Positions 36,798-49,112 are shown, counted from the first letter of the stretch. The stretch: 64,000 nucleotides of DNA from Taenia hydatigena (GCA_036345935.2 JADWOT020000008.1:1088652-1152651), one strand, 5' to 3'. Translations and numbers: made by a program. Notes: a model not told the origin generated them from the letters alone.

Positions 36798-37121
36798 GTT
36801 AGTGACTATACGAATAAGCTAGCAGTAGAGACTCAGACACCCAATTTAGCATTATGGCTTCAATTGTTTCGCGACATGGTTGGTATCAACCAATTCAATA
36901 ATATAAAGTTAACATCCGTGTGCCCTGTATGGAGTGTCCAGTCCATACTACCCTGGCTAGGGATGTGTTCAAGGCACCGTGCTCGTGCGCTCTGTCGGCA
37001 GGGAGCTAGTCGTAAAGGACAAGTGACTGATTGCACTCACTTCATTGGTTTGCTTAACTTTGGCATTACCCTTCCGACATGCGCTAAGCCTGTTTCCGTT
37101 AACGTTGCAGACGGCGAATGA
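36798..37121 (+). CDS. Candidate terminal exon (107 residues)
   Basis: After an AG at 36796-36797 the plus frame is open in phase 0 for 107 codons. It encodes VSDYTNKLAVETQTPNLALW, LQLFRDMVGINQFNNIKLTS and so on to CAKPVSVNVADGE, then TGA. An ATG at 36864 would give an 85-residue version. The acceptor tract is weak. Unrecognised. Confidence 0.4.
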   Translation, partial: VSDYTNKLAVETQTPNLALWLQLFRDMVGINQFNNIKLTSVCPVWSVQSILPWLGMCSRHRARALCRQGASRKGQVTDCTHFIGLLNFGITLPTCAKPVSVNVADGE

Positions 37122-37908
37122 AGGAAAATAAATCTTTTAAAGGCCTAATTGCATCGGGACATCCACCTATCATGGAGCAGCATTTTATTACACAGAGCTT
37201 GATCTAAAGAGGTAGGGAAGCAACAGCATAGGAGTAAGAGGAGACTAGGTGAAAGTGAGAAATGCTACTGGATCTGGTGATGAGTCCCTACAGCCCTTAG
37301 TGCAAGACTGTTCATTATTTACAGGTTGACTCGCTTTGAGGTCATGGTTCACACACTGGCAGCTCATATCTACTAGTCTATTTTGGTTTTCCACAGATGG
37401 CTCGTCTGCATGCTTTTAGAGAGACCGTGCTGGTTAAAAAGCTGGAGAAATTAAGCCATTCACGACCATAACAAGGGTGAGAAATATCAAATACTGATAG
37501 ACGAATCCTCTCGCACACTCGTCTACATAGTGGAGTTATGGCTAAATAAAAAGAGGCAATTAATGGCCGTAAATGTGCCAAACACTTATTAAACACTAAA
37601 CTACTTTTAGCTAACAAGTAGGATGTAAGCAGGTTGTGGTTCAAACGGGATCCAAGACAATGTCTGCTCGCTCATGACAAGGGGAATAAAGCTGAGCTAA
37701 GTAGCGATTTCATAATGGGATTAAGGATATCAGCAAGTCAGATGCGTCATTGATGTTAGAATACCACATGATCTTTGTAACAGTTGCTCGACAGCTATAC
37801 GCTAGGAGTTGCCGCCTCGAACTCTCTACCTCTATGCACAACCTGCTTGAGGCAAATGGCTTCTGCTCTGGCCTTAGGAAAAAACCAGTGCGAGAGTATG
37901 TGATTTAC

Positions 37909-38087
37909 CTGCAACGAGGCCATTTTTCATCAGCACCACTTGGACCGTCAAACGCCTCTGCTAAACCGAGAATAGGTTTCATACACCCTCGAAAGACTCG
38001 AGCCGTGAATGCCGTTTCCATGAAGGTGCTTCTGGTCACATGGTCAGTTCGATCATTTGCTCCGCCATTGGTAACGAATATGCCTTG
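37909..38087 (-). CDS. Candidate internal exon antisense to a longer ORF
   Basis: Minus-strand frame ending at a consensus-like donor (GTTGCAG|GTAAAT). It encodes GIFVTNGGANDRTDHVTRST, FMETAFTARVFRGCMKPILG and LAEAFDGPSGADEKWPRC. The plus strand over the same DNA has a 113-codon ORF (37750-38091) rich in Arg, Ser and Pro, a composition more like an antisense shadow. The acceptor at 38088 is poor. Confidence 0.3.
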
Positions 38088-38279
38088 CTAACTTGCTTAC
38101 TTGCTCGCAAGTTCTTTATTTGCCCTTTTTCGTATGGGTCGATGCTCACGAGTAAATGATGATGAACCTCCAAACAATTGCACAGTTCAGGCACCAACAA
38201 CATGAGGGTTGTAAATTCTGAGCCAAATAAGTAGGTGCAGTTATTACACACACTAGTGAACTGGAGGATTACAGCCATA

Positions 38280-39680
38280 AATTAACTTGCCAGATAATTG
38301 CGCTTGATCGAATTCTCCTAACAATTTTTTGTCTTCTTATCGTCTTTCACGTCTAGATGGAATGAATTTTGTTATACCTACGACCTATTAAATTGATAGC
38401 TTATGTGAGCTGTGCACACCTGCATTGGAACTAGCAGCAGCACCAGTCACAGATTGAGGGACCTCAATTTCCTTGGACACAGTCCATCCTTTTGCCCTAA
38501 GGGATACCCTACTGTGCAGCAATAACCAACTGCCGTTTGTTTTATCAATTTCGTTGTAGTCCATCCCTTGCTAAATTTGTCATGGCTATGATGCTGCTTT
38601 ATTTTAGTCAAAATGCATAACCCGTAATTTAAAAACACTAAATTAAGCATCGTCTAGTTTTAAAGCAGTTGTAACTTAGCCAGCGAATTGCTGACCTATA
38701 AAAATGCAATCAAATCTAAATTATTTAAGAGAATGGATTCGTGACAGAAATAACCACTTTCAATTTAAGTATTTTGTGTTAATAAACTTTAACCAGCCTT
38801 GTCTTAAGCATTTCGGCTCTCCTTTAGTTCAGTTTTCATTAACAAAGTCAACTACATTCGTAAAGTATGTGTATTTATAAGCTGTCAGGCGGGAATATCT
38901 ATGCGACACTCTCAAACCAGAAGAGCTAATTGGCCTTTTCAACTTTACTTTGCCTTTGTGCTGAGGAATTGATAACATTTAAGCACTAGAGCTAAGTCCT
39001 ACTCTAGCATGACAAACGCCATAAGCCTTTTCCTATTCTCCGTGAGCACCTTAAAGATTATCTTCATTGGCTATGAATGTGCAAGCCGTTCCAAACCTTT
39101 GAAATGTGTAAAGTTATGCTACCCAAGCCTTTTTCGGCCACATTTTGGCGCTATTTCGTTACCTTGCTACTGATAATAAGGATGATATGACATTTTATAC
39201 TTATTCCTACTTGGTACTTGCATCTCAATTTTACTTAGCCTTCAAAGAACTAAGCTGTAAAAAATCTTTTGTCGCTGTACGCATGCTCAATAAGTGTGCA
39301 GACACATATTTACACTTTTAACATGGCTGCCCTTGAATCCAACTCCCTTTGAACTCGAAGTACAAAATTTTGTTTAATTTTGCATTTTAGTCGCTCTTGA
39401 GTCTCAGTAATGCTAGTACTGCCAGTGAGGAATGACAATATAAGGAACCACATCAGCTGTTTTGGGGACTACATGGGGAGAAACTCCATTCGCTACTCCC
39501 TCACCTACTTATTACCTTTATTTTTACAGTAAAGCCCCTTTGTATTTTGCCAATGCAGACTACACTCCCCCCCATTCTGCGCCGATACAAAAATAGCAAC
39601 CACATTGGATTCCCATTCTAGGATTCCATGAACCTTTTAATCAGAACTCTGAAATTTTTATGATAGCTCATTATTCGCAG
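38280..39680. other. No supported gene
   Basis: AT-rich sequence. A 67-codon minus ORF at 38447-38650 has no supporting signal. Confidence 0.45.
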
Positions 39681-39689
39681 GGTTGACGT

Positions 39690-39800
39690 TAGGTTTACTT
39701 GAGCATTAAGAGACAAGCGCACAACCACCTTTGTTATCAGACTGGCCTCCGCAACATTCACGCAGCAGAGCGTCCCCTTGCGCAGGTCACGTTAGTTGGA
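39690..39800 (+). repeat. Dispersed repeat, copy B
   Basis: Diverged copy of the 34150-34260 segment (GAGACAAGCGCA ... GTTATCAGA ... GCAGAGCGT ... GCGCAGGTCAC). The initiator-tRNA-like relic lies 120 bp further on, on the other strand. A third, shorter match is at 41165-41210. Confidence 0.45.
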
Positions 39801-39917
39801 TGCAGAGCTGAAAAGAAGTGGCAGTTAAACATTTGGTGGACATAAAATTTTAGGCCAAGTACGTAAAGCATCAATGCGAGGTGCAGCTAAATTCGACTGA
39901 GCGAATAAATGGTCAAA

Positions 39918-39989
39918 TGGCGAAGCGGAACTTCGATCTACAGACCTCTGAGTTCCAAACTCAGCACAATTCCACTGCGCCACTCTACC
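39918..39989 (-). pseudogene. Initiator-tRNA-like degenerate tRNA with TGG anticodon loop
   Basis: On the minus strand the 5' half (GAGTGGCGCAGTGGAA) and the ATCGAA T-loop follow eukaryotic initiator tRNA-Met, not elongators. The anticodon stem is perfect (CTGAG/CTCAG) but encloses TTTGGAA, placing TGG where CAT is expected. Acceptor arms GGTAGAG and CTTCGCC pair at six of seven positions, counting G-U. The T-stem has one mismatch and the D-stem is weakened. It is probably a decayed copy or part of a tRNA-derived repeat rather than a working tRNA. Confidence 0.6.
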
Positions 39990-40681
39990 TGCATTGTTCG
40001 CGTTTCTTAAAGTATTTTATCTCTTACCTGCATTTTGGCACAAGCAACACGCCAGGCCACATTGGCGAGCTTTCACAGTCACATAAGGTCGAGGTGTGTG
40101 TGTGCGCATTCAGACAATTACTAGTTGGCTGAGTGACGCATAGACAGGGATGCAGCGGAGGTAGAGGTGGATGTGGATGTCGAGGAAGGAAAAGGAAGAT
40201 AGAAGATGAGGTGGGTATGCGCACGCGGCACTGTAGCATTGTGCAGCACATTGCGGCATTACATATCGCAGGGTATTGGGTGGGAGTACATCAAGCTGTC
40301 TCTCTGATAGTTTAGCGCTAAGAATTCCTCGCCCTTATTTTGACTGGTGGTTTAACTACTGACCACCAAGGTGCGCAACAATTTGTTACGCTCACAGGCA
40401 ACATGAGACTAGACACTGTAGTCGCATGTATTTGGGTACCAAATGAGGTGACGAAGACAGGGGAGTAAAAGGCATTTCAGTCGGAGATAAGTCGACATGG
40501 TTGTTAACGCTATTGACTCCCCGGCATTGACGTCAATACACTAGTCTATTCGAAATTAACACAACTTGAACTAAAATGGGCTAGCAAGCATCTGTTGATT
40601 AGGAAACTTAGCTGGCTTTGTGAATGATATTTTGCTTTGTGTTCTGCTGTGCTACAACTCTTAATGCGTGCTTGGGTACAG

Positions 40682-40879
40682 TGCGCTGTGATGCATCTAA
40701 ACCGCGTTCATATGAGCATGCGCATTGAAACATGCTTGCGAAAAACGATGATGCTAAGTTCGCCACCTGAAAGAAGTGAGGGAATCACTGGAAGGGATTC
40801 TATATCATACCAGATGAAGGAGTCTTTGCGTGCGAGAGGTCAGTTTTCATCAGGAGAAGGTACAGAAATAGATAAATAG
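40682..40879 (+). CDS. Candidate terminal exon (65 residues)
   Basis: A plus-strand AG at 40680-40681 is followed in phase 0 by CAVMHLNRVHMSMRIETCLR, SSPPERSEGITGRDSISYQM and RGQFSSGEGTEIDK, then TAG. It is basic then Ser/Gly-rich. Unrecognised. The same frame is open upstream to an ATG at 40637. Confidence 0.32.
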   Translation, partial: CAVMHLNRVHMSMRIETCLRKTMMLSSPPERSEGITGRDSISYQMKESLRARGQFSSGEGTEIDK

Positions 40880-41756
40880 AAGGATAGCTAGATAAAAGCA
40901 CTCTGGAAAGGTAGATCGAAAGGTGCGATGTAGGCAACTAACTGCTTATGGCACTTTTTGACTCAATCCAACATGTATTATTGTAAAATTAAAGGGAATA
41001 CTTACAAATCAGTACTGATATTGGGAAGAAGCAAAGCCCCCTTGCATCTTAGCAAATAATTTGGACATCTTCCGCTCAGACTTCAACTGATATTAAAAGA
41101 GCTTTTTGCCGATTGGGCATCATGCCGCATTAATTGAACAACACGTTTGTGCATTTGCATTTCTGAGTGGCTGAATGGTTAGAGACAAACGCACTGCGCA
41201 TCCGGTGGCAAGGTTTGTTTGAAAATACTGATAAGGGATATGGTCTTTCTCGAAGAGTGATTGAATATGTGAATGTGTGCATTCATTGTGGTGGAAGTAA
41301 TTAATGTGGAATGATTAGCAAATAATTGAAATGCTGAAAACGAAGCCAAAATGAAATACTGGTAGAAACATTTCTGAGTTTAAGTCTATGCTTGATAGCA
41401 AGTTGCTGCCGCCGATGTCATCGCAATTATGATATGACGAGCATTTGATGTGGAGAACATAGCACGTAAATGCTGCCAATTAATCATGCAAAAGTACAAA
41501 CTGGAGCAAACAAAGTAATTGAGTATTTTAATAGCCTATAGTTTCTGCAACCCCTAATAAGCAGCAAAATAATGGGTCAAAACTTATCCGTCACTCCAGA
41601 AAGCGTTAAAGCCTCGAAATCAGAAAGTTTGTGGTTGCAATAGCTGGACTTCACGTAATGTATGGGACACATAACATTCCATGCAGTAGTGGATGTGCTT
41701 AAAACTTGCTGCGTTAACGTAAATCAAAGGAGCTGAATGACTTGAGAAAGCGGCAC

Positions 41757-41941
41757 CTACAGTTTTATGTAGAGGGAATAAAAATTTAGCCAGTCCATAG
41801 TGGCGGGAAGGGAGCTCTGGATCAGTAGGTTATCGTGCAGTACCTGTAAAGGTGACTCACCAAGCCGTGCTTCACTACATGCAATATCTTCGATGATGAG
41901 TGACGGGATGGTTGTACAATCGGCAGGAACTGTTGGCTCTG
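41757..41941 (-). CDS. Candidate terminal exon (61 codons)
   Basis: Minus-strand frame encoding EPTVPADCTTIPSLIIEDIA, CSEARLGESPLQVLHDNLLI and ending LNFYSLYIKL before TAG. An optional donor (CTTTACAG|GTACTG) lies inside. The plus-strand ORF across it (41800-41985) looks like its shadow. Unrecognised. Confidence 0.36.
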
Positions 41942-42544
41942 CTTGTCAAAATTTGCCTACAATTTGGCGAAATTTTGTTACTTAATTAGATGCTTAACAC
42001 TTGCACGGGATATTATGTAATGGTTTTCACCTCTTACTTCTGTGCAAGTTACGACAAAGACACTGCTTTCCTTTATGCGCATCAATGTCCTTTACTAATT
42101 AAACAGCGTTCTATCTGCAAGCTAATAGATTGATAGGCGGCCCTCGTTGTTGTCGATTGCATAATACATCCTGCATTTATCAGCCAAAGAATTTGCCTAA
42201 CGTTTGTTCTCCCATCGTTTGTTAGTCGCTATCGCTAGAAGTTATCATCGCCTTTCATCACAAACTATAGGTATTAATGGCCAAGTCTCACAAGCTCTAA
42301 TGTCACATCAGTCGTGATTCATCCTTTTTTGTTCATTAACTTTAAGCAGATATCACGCTTAACAAAACTTGTTGTTTGAGTGCAGTTTTCATCACGGTTA
42401 AATGAGCTCTGCTCAAATACATAAGGTTATTTCATAGATTCTGTCAAGCTATCAGTTTGCGTAGTCGTAACTTTGGGATTTAATATCAATCTAGGTGGCC
42501 TTTGGCCCAGGCGCATGAGTGAGAACAAAGCAGGGCTAATCAAC

Positions 42545-42763
42545 TCATTTTCTGTTCGCTAATAAAATCCTAACGTCGGCTGGAAATTCCATACTTTGCA
42601 TAGAAGTATTTATAGATGCAAAACGCACAGCCATTAGTATTTGAAGAAAAGCAGACGTATTTTTATGAATAAGAAACACTTTGAAACAGGAAAACACGTT
42701 GGAAATACTGCCAGGCAAATGAATGGCTAAAAGTCTAGGCGTTATTTTTGTCACTTCTCGTTT
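42545..42763 (-). CDS. Candidate exon (about 70 codons)
   Basis: Minus-strand frame VTKITPRLLAIHLPGSISNV, then VFLIHKNTSAFLQILMAVRF, ending PADVRILLANRK before TGA. Its composition fits coding sequence with one hydrophobic region. The acceptor is weak. Unrecognised. Confidence 0.28.
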   Translation of the reverse strand, partial: KREVTKITPRLLAIHLPGSISNVFSCFKVFLIHKNTSAFLQILMAVRFASINTSMQSMEFPADVRILLANRK

Positions 42764-43286
42764 ATTTTATAAACCAACATAAAAGTAGGAATTTAGAGCA
42801 GTTAAATATTAAGGCAGGTCCGATGGTTTTTGTACAGCAAGAGTAAAACTGTAGGCGATTATGTTTCATAAGACCTGAACATGAAAATGGATGCATTGCT
42901 CTACTGCTTTGTTAATCAAAAAATCAAATGAGAGTAGAATTTTGGTTAGTTTTGATCCATATTAGTCCACTTGGTTGTTAACTCGGCAGCCCATTTCTCC
43001 ACTATTTACGGAATAAATGCTATCAGTGCATACCGAATGCATTTGTGTGATGCAGAGATTTCAAAGATCCACATTTGCCTGGCAACAAGGCCTTGCATAA
43101 GATGTTCAGATTGATACTCTGGCGAATATAAACTCCACACTCCACTGAACGTCTATACTGGATGGGTTTTAGCACCGTGCAGCTGTGAGAATGCGCTCTC
43201 GCTCCTGGAAGACTCGCTCTTTGGCGTTCATGTTATTCCAAGAGTTTTGGTAATTGGTACTTGTTTTTCTTTTCTTCGGCTTTATA

Positions 43287-43476
43287 CTACACCTGATATC
43301 GGTAAACTTCTAGAGCAGACAATCGCTGTGTTTGCAGCAAGGTGAGTTTCGACAAAACAAATAAATGTTGCCTTAACGGCAAAGTCTTTGATTTGAAATC
43401 GCACATGTTCAGATGCTCGACCCCTTCGTCGTAAAGTCCTTGAATGAGAATCAGAGCGATTTGGTTGCTTATTGCC
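43287..43476 (-). CDS. Candidate exon (63 codons)
   Basis: The minus-strand acceptor (tatatgctccaaatttag) opens a frame encoding AISNQIALILIQGLYDEGVE, MCDFKSKTLPLRQHLFVLSK and QTQRLSALEVYRYQV, then TAG. It looks like a helical-repeat protein, but no family can be assigned. A possible donor overlaps the stop (CAG|GTGTAG). Confidence 0.42.
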
Positions 43477-43519
43477 CTAAATTTGGAGCATATACACTCA
43501 CCCACATCACACATTTATA

Positions 43520-46500
43520 AAGGCAAAAAACGCAAAATCAAATCCTGAGTAATCTTTGCGCAAGTCGTGCCGAGATCATAAAGCTATCGCTGATTAAGTC
43601 ATTGATTTTCTCCCTTTAGCATCGACAGACGGACTCGGATCTAAACGGTTCTGTTATGTCGACGTTTGAAGCCAGTGCTTTGGTTAGATCGGTGGCAAAA
43701 TGACACAGTTAATAAAGAAACAAGGATTTGCTTTGTTACTTGATTATTCAAATCAACGCACGCAGGTTCAGACCACAGGTTGTGCTACTTAACTAGCATT
43801 AGTAAGGTATTTTCTTGGCCATTAATATGCTCGACGTTTGTGGGTATGGAAGCATGTAAAGGTCATGGTATCGGTTTTCTAATAGATGTCTTTCATCTTT
43901 TGGGCGCAGAAGAGTTGGTTTGCAGAACAACGCTCGCTCAAAGTGACGAACACTTCTTAGGATGTAGTTACAGAGGAAGCACTTAAGAATTAATTATTCA
44001 AGATTGTTCAAACGAAAACAATTTTGCTGCGGCTACTTCCCGTGACAATACAGAAAGTGCCCTTATTGTCTTTGCGCTAGTCATAACTGTCTAAATATTT
44101 TCACAACTTGGCAACTTATTCGATTTGATTTGATAATCCGTTTCGTTGTCTATTAATTTATGCAGACACTTCAGCCTCTGTTGGTTGACATGCAGTAGCC
44201 GGATGATGAAGGCGAAGGCTTATTTTTCAATTAATATGTTTGCGTGCGCTTAATCTTCACCCGCGTCGTAGTAGCGCTTGCTGCTCTCCACGCAGACGTC
44301 ATGACCGACCTTCTTTGTTTTACTCTAATCGCCTTCGCGTTGGCTCAAATTTCCAGCATATTCGCATGCGTAGAGGCGAACGGAAAGGAAGAGATGTGTG
44401 GCAAGAGTGCAACAGCGAGCTTGTCGCTAGTCGGGATCAAAGCAGGACATTTGGGTCTTCAGTTTACTGCCCTCTCATCTGAGCTACCACAGTATGCCCG
44501 ATGTTTAGCGTTACAACCAGCACTAACCACAAAACCCACTCGATGTTTAAATACGTATCGCCGCAGGTTAGAGATAGATTAGACCGACCTCATCCACCTA
44601 CCGTGCTATTATGCAAAGGTTAAGAATGCAGGATGGTGATCGCACCTCTTTGGTAGTTTTCACCTTCGTCAAGCAGCATTATGGGCATTTCTAAGTAGGC
44701 TTGGCAGAGAGAAAATAGCTTTGGTCCCAATGGATCAATACAATCGATAAGACCGCCTGCTGTGTACCAGTTGCCTACTGGTCATCTGCCCAGTCGGTTG
44801 GTTCATTCACTGATCCACTTGACTTAAGGCGAGTTGGACTGCGAACGATTACACGGCTTGGTGAGTGGAAAATAATTTCAGCGTAGGGCAGTTGATTGTT
44901 GCATATACATGCCGATAACGCATCGCCAGATTGGAAGATATTGCAGATCGGCCTGCGGGTGCCTTAAATCATTGACGATCTTTTGTTGCAAAAACAATTC
45001 TTATCCATTTACCTTATTGTGCATGAGAGCTAAGCCATTTTGAAAACCAATGTTTTTATACATAAGTTCGCTCCTTCCATGATCACTTCATGTCCGCCGG
45101 GTAAACAGTCGTTAAGTTTGAAGATAATCGGCTGACATTGTGAATGAATATGGCTGAGAGGGACATCATCAAACGTTATGATAGATTTGTTCACGAGGGA
45201 AATCTAGTATTAGTCTGGCTAACTTGCCAAACATGCCGTACTTGCAAGGTGGAGCATTGACAATTTAGGGTCATGGCATGTTTAGGAACATTTCACTAAA
45301 AGAGCAGAGCGTGACAATGATTGACAGATTAAAACGTACTAATCCATAGACATTTTATTTGGAGAGAGGTTTTCAAGTAGCAAGGTGGTATCCGTCAGTC
45401 GAACCCAAGCCAGTGTGGGTGGTGTGGCAACCTCTTTCCTACGCCTGATGCAGCTAGCATAAGCAAGTCTATTAACGAAGAAAGGCATAATTTGCCTAGA
45501 GGGCATAGCGCCCAAATCTAAGCTGGTAGTAGACAGCCTTTGAAATGCAGAACTGCTCTTGGACTTAAAGAAATACCGTTTTCTCCAAAATTGTTGCTCT
45601 TCTAGGACATAGATACGTCAGAAGGGGCGAAAGTCCCCTAATATTGCACAAAACGGGGGAGAAGTGGCCAACACCATCAAGAGTCGAAGCTTGGCAGTTT
45701 TTTTAGGTTAGGCAAATCACTGCTTCTAAATAATCTTGCTTTCCACCACCGTAATTTCTTCAATAACCTGTAGAACCTGTAAGTATTCCTCACAGCCTTT
45801 CTGGCCAACTATCAGGAGCAAGTGTGCTGAAATTACAGGGGATCCCGTTTCGCTAAGGTGATGTCACGCAAAACGAACTGATCTTGCCCCACACGCTGAT
45901 TTCCTACGTAACGTCTAAGCCGGCCTGATTTGTGCGGGAGGCACCTTTTCCACCCAGCAAGAAGTCGTAGCCTCAGCTGTCACAATGAACTACTTTGATG
46001 ACCTTTTCTCACAGCTAACTTGAACCACCAATAAAGAGCGGAGAGAACTTCACGCGTTTGTGAGCTGGTGAGTGAACATTACGTTATCAATCGCGATGGT
46101 CTTCCCACCGCTGTTAGAGACATTTGTTAGCATGACGCAAAACCAAATCTAGTGACTGACTGTCCAAAAGGCACGAGTTTGATCCTGAACTCAATGAAAT
46201 GCCGTTTCCTTTAATCATTTGTCACATTTATGACACAGTCTGGTCAGCTGGAATATCAATCATCAAAGTCGGCAAAAACTAAGTGAAGGCATGGTCAACA
46301 CCAACTAATCAGACGAATCTTGGTAGTATTTCGCATATGTCACTCACTATGGGTAATTCGTAAGCTGTTTTGCTATAACTACCGCTCTGCTTCTTAACTT
46401 TGCCGATTGGGATGCATAAAAGAAGATTAGGCGGAGAAGCTGCACAATAATGAGTCTACAAATCTGAAGTAGGCGTCCACTGTAGGCACTGCACACAGAT

Positions 46501-46975
46501 ACGAGCGATGCAGTCGTAAACAGTGTTATCTAAGATAGGAATCCAAAAAGGAAAGCAACAAGCGCGGGTGATTATATTAAGAACGGACCAACAAGCACTC
46601 ACTTGATTGAAAGCAGTGAAAGTGATTGACCATCAGCAGCACGATGGCACGAAAAACCGCAGCACCATGCTCATGCAATTCAATGTGGAAGAGCGCATGC
46701 CTTTAGTAATGCGTGCATGGAGTACTAGATTTGGTCCACAGCTACTAACTATCCATTCTTGGGAGCCGACTCTTACCAGACTCTTTAAGTCCTTCCAGAG
46801 CCCAAAAACACGCGTGACACGGAGACATTTCTGCAGGGCACTGGATAGGTGAATAGAGCGGATCGCAATCGCATCGAACTGCTAATAGTTTTCACTAAGG
46901 ATTCACAATTGGACGACTGGAGTCTAAGCCTACAATGGACTCCTTTTACACATATGGCCATGGTTCATGCAATAA
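43520..46975. other. No firm gene; overlapping frames at 44.24-44.58 kb
   Basis: Two plus frames (80 and 112 codons) overlap at 44240-44582. One has a signal-peptide-like stretch (LLCFTLIAFALAQISSIFA), but there is no promoter or splice support. 46607-46852 is open on both strands. The rest shows nothing. Confidence 0.35.
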
Positions 46976-47236
46976 TTAAGATTTTGTTGTGATAGAGGCG
47001 CACCTGTCGTTATAAAAGGCGCTTTTTAATGTCAGCAATGTCCCTGAGTTCATACTGCGTCCAAAAGAAGACGTAAGCAAACATGTAGCATCGAATGCAA
47101 GCAATCGCGATTGTTCTCCACGAGTCAGAAGAAGCATTCCAGGAAGCAATTTTGGAATAACGTCTATAGAGATGGAGGATTGGCATTCAAATTCAGACCA
47201 ATTCACCCAACTCAGCTGCACTCCAAGGTTCATCAC
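46976..47236 (-). CDS. Candidate exons around a 43-nt intron
   Basis: A 30-nt exon (47236-47207) encodes DEPWSAAEL after acceptor gattaactctttactggaag. A 43-nt intron (GTGAAT...CCATCTCTATAG, 47206-47164) then leads to an exon beginning at 47163 that encodes DVIPKLLPGMLLLTRGEQSR and LLAFDATCLLTSSFG. The Asp codon is split by the intron and is restored by splicing. The frame stops at 46976 unless a donor near 46995 is used. Unrecognised. Confidence 0.4.
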   Translation of the reverse strand: MMNLGVQLSWVNWSEFECQSSISIDVIPKLLPGMLLLTRGEQSRLLAFDATCLLTSSFGRSMNSGTLLTLKSAFYNDRCASITTKS

Positions 47237-47383
47237 CTTCCAGTAAAGAGTTAATCCGAGTGATGAATGTTTAGTAACCTAATAACTGCTTCTTTTACAC
47301 CACACGGCTCCGTTTTAAACCATTACTTTGCGAATCTGCAAAGCTGCACTGCCAGTCAGATGAAAAAACTGAAGTGTGCACAT

Positions 47384-47604
47384 TCATGACTGATAGGAAG
47401 CTACCCGATAGCACATTGAAAGGCACCATAGAACGGCGGTGCCAGAGACAATGCTAGTAAGAAGATGGATCAACACAAAATTTTTGTTGTCTAAGTTGAT
47501 CTTTGGAAGACCATAGGGCAGCCATCTCGAGCCACGTGATGGAGGTTTCTTAAGAATTTCGTGGGGCAGAGAGGACAGGGCAACCCGCCCATCACACGTT
47601 CGCA
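47384..47604 (-). CDS. Candidate terminal exon with a membrane-span (72 residues)
   Basis: The minus-strand acceptor (agctaaggggtttcag) opens a frame encoding CDGRVALSSLPHEILKKPPS, RGSRWLPYGLPKINLDNKNF and the hydrophobic VLIHLLTSIVSGTAVLWCLS, ending YRVASYQS before TGA. A basic Pro-rich part followed by one C-terminal membrane helix resembles small mitochondrial inner-membrane subunits, but the match is too loose to name. Confidence 0.42.
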
Positions 47605-48878
47605 CTGAAACCCCTTAGCTCTTACCTGTACGTTCAAAGGACTATAAACTGGAAGATAAGGAGATAAACGAAAAACGCTCTACGTTTCTAGTCATCGGGT
47701 ATATCCATGTTGCTTTAAATGCACCCTTAATGAGAGGCGAGGAAGGAATCAGAACTTCGTGTGTGATGAGTGACGATTCCTCCGAAGCCGACAGAAGCAT
47801 CTAGTCTACTCCCAAATCGTAAAAAACCACCAATGTTTGAATTCTTCTGTGTAGCGCATGATGCTTAAGCATAGTTTATCGTAAAATAGGTACTGTTTAG
47901 TTTGCGTGATATTTAGTTCCCTATTTAGTTGTCTGCAAATTTTGTCTTAATGTGTACAGCATCCTTTATAAATCGATGTTCAACAATGAAACGCATTTGA
48001 TTTTATGTGTTCAAGTTGTAGTCTCGCGCAAAAATTTGATTAATCACTTGTATTTATGTATTTCTAAAATTAGGAAAACACTTGATCGATAGTTTTCTTC
48101 AATTTCGGCAGCCTTAAGGTGATTGTGTGCGTTTAGTATAATGGCTGTCGGTAAGAAGTGTACGTTGCATGTTTTAATTGTAGCAGTGTTCTGGCTAAAT
48201 AGGCTGCGTCATGTTAAGAACGAAAAAATGCTTAATTTTATTCAAAAATGAATCGAAAAGACAACTTTGAAAACGCTTGAGCTTATAAGCAAATTCTCGT
48301 ATTATATATCTGCTGGAAAATGCAAACCGACTTTTGCTATTTGCAGCAGCTCCAAAAGCGGACCATATTACTGTTACTTCGGCAATGCCATAATCACCTA
48401 CAACTGGTGGAAAATGTCATAGCATGGATATATCGACCAACGCTTTATGAAAATTAATTTAAGCAGGAGCACTAGAACTGTATATGAAAGAAACAGCTAC
48501 TTTGGACGCAAATGCAACAATCGCGTGCTGCTATTTATGGCAGCATAGTCGACAAGTGCGAATTGCAATGTTTAGGAAGATGGTGTAATTAATCAGACTG
48601 TTCGGTAAAAACCCACTTCTCTTATCATTTTGGCAAAAATCTGCTATTGATTTGAAACATTCACACACTCCTGGCACTTTTACGCCCAGTCAGTGAGATG
48701 AATGGGAAGATGATCATGCGTTTAATATACCTGGTTTAGAACTGTTATCCAAGAAATCAAGATGTCAAATTGACGTGGCTGCCATGACGTTGAGAACAGC
48801 AAGATATATCTTACCTTAGGCACAATATCTCATTCCAGGTCAACCTTCCACTTGAGCGTCGAAAGACTTGACGTCTAC

Positions 48879-48879
48879 N
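48879..48879. other. Single ambiguous base (N)
   Basis: One N inside otherwise resolved sequence. It is an assembly or polymorphism mark. Confidence 0.95.
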
Positions 48880-48905
48880 GAGACAATTTGTCCAATTTAT
48901 CTCTA

Positions 48906-49112
48906 TCATTCTTGGTTATTCATGCGGGCACGTAAGAATGGAGTCCTCCAAAAGAGGTGGTGCGTTGTAAGCAGCGATAGGTAGAGAGTTGTAGTAGGAG
49001 AGCCGGAGTTCTTTATAAACCGGGGAGCAAATTGGTTGAAGAGGGCCGCCTCATTAGCTGCATCCTCGATGAGTATCCTGCCATTAATACGTGGTCTCCA
49101 TATAAGGGACAA
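48906..49112 (-). CDS. Candidate exon (68 codons)
   Basis: Minus-strand frame encoding IWRPRINGRILIEDAANEAA, then PRFIKNSGSPTTTLYLSLLT, ending FLRARMNNQE before TGA. No strong acceptor is defined; the frame is open somewhat further upstream. Unrecognised. Confidence 0.32.
   Translation of the reverse strand: MSLIWRPRINGRILIEDAANEAALFNQFAPRFIKNSGSPTTTLYLSLLTTHHLFWRTPFLRARMNNQE

Noticed and set aside
37750..38091. 113-codon plus-strand ORF
   Set aside because: Rich in Arg, Ser and Pro. The antisense frame ending at a good donor is the better candidate.
46607..46852. 81-codon plus ORF
   Set aside because: The minus strand is equally open and has a good acceptor and a GTAAGA donor, so neither can be chosen.
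47384..47604. Naming this exon a cytochrome oxidase small subunit
   Set aside because: Only a loose layout match (short, one C-terminal membrane helix); no diagnostic residues are secure.
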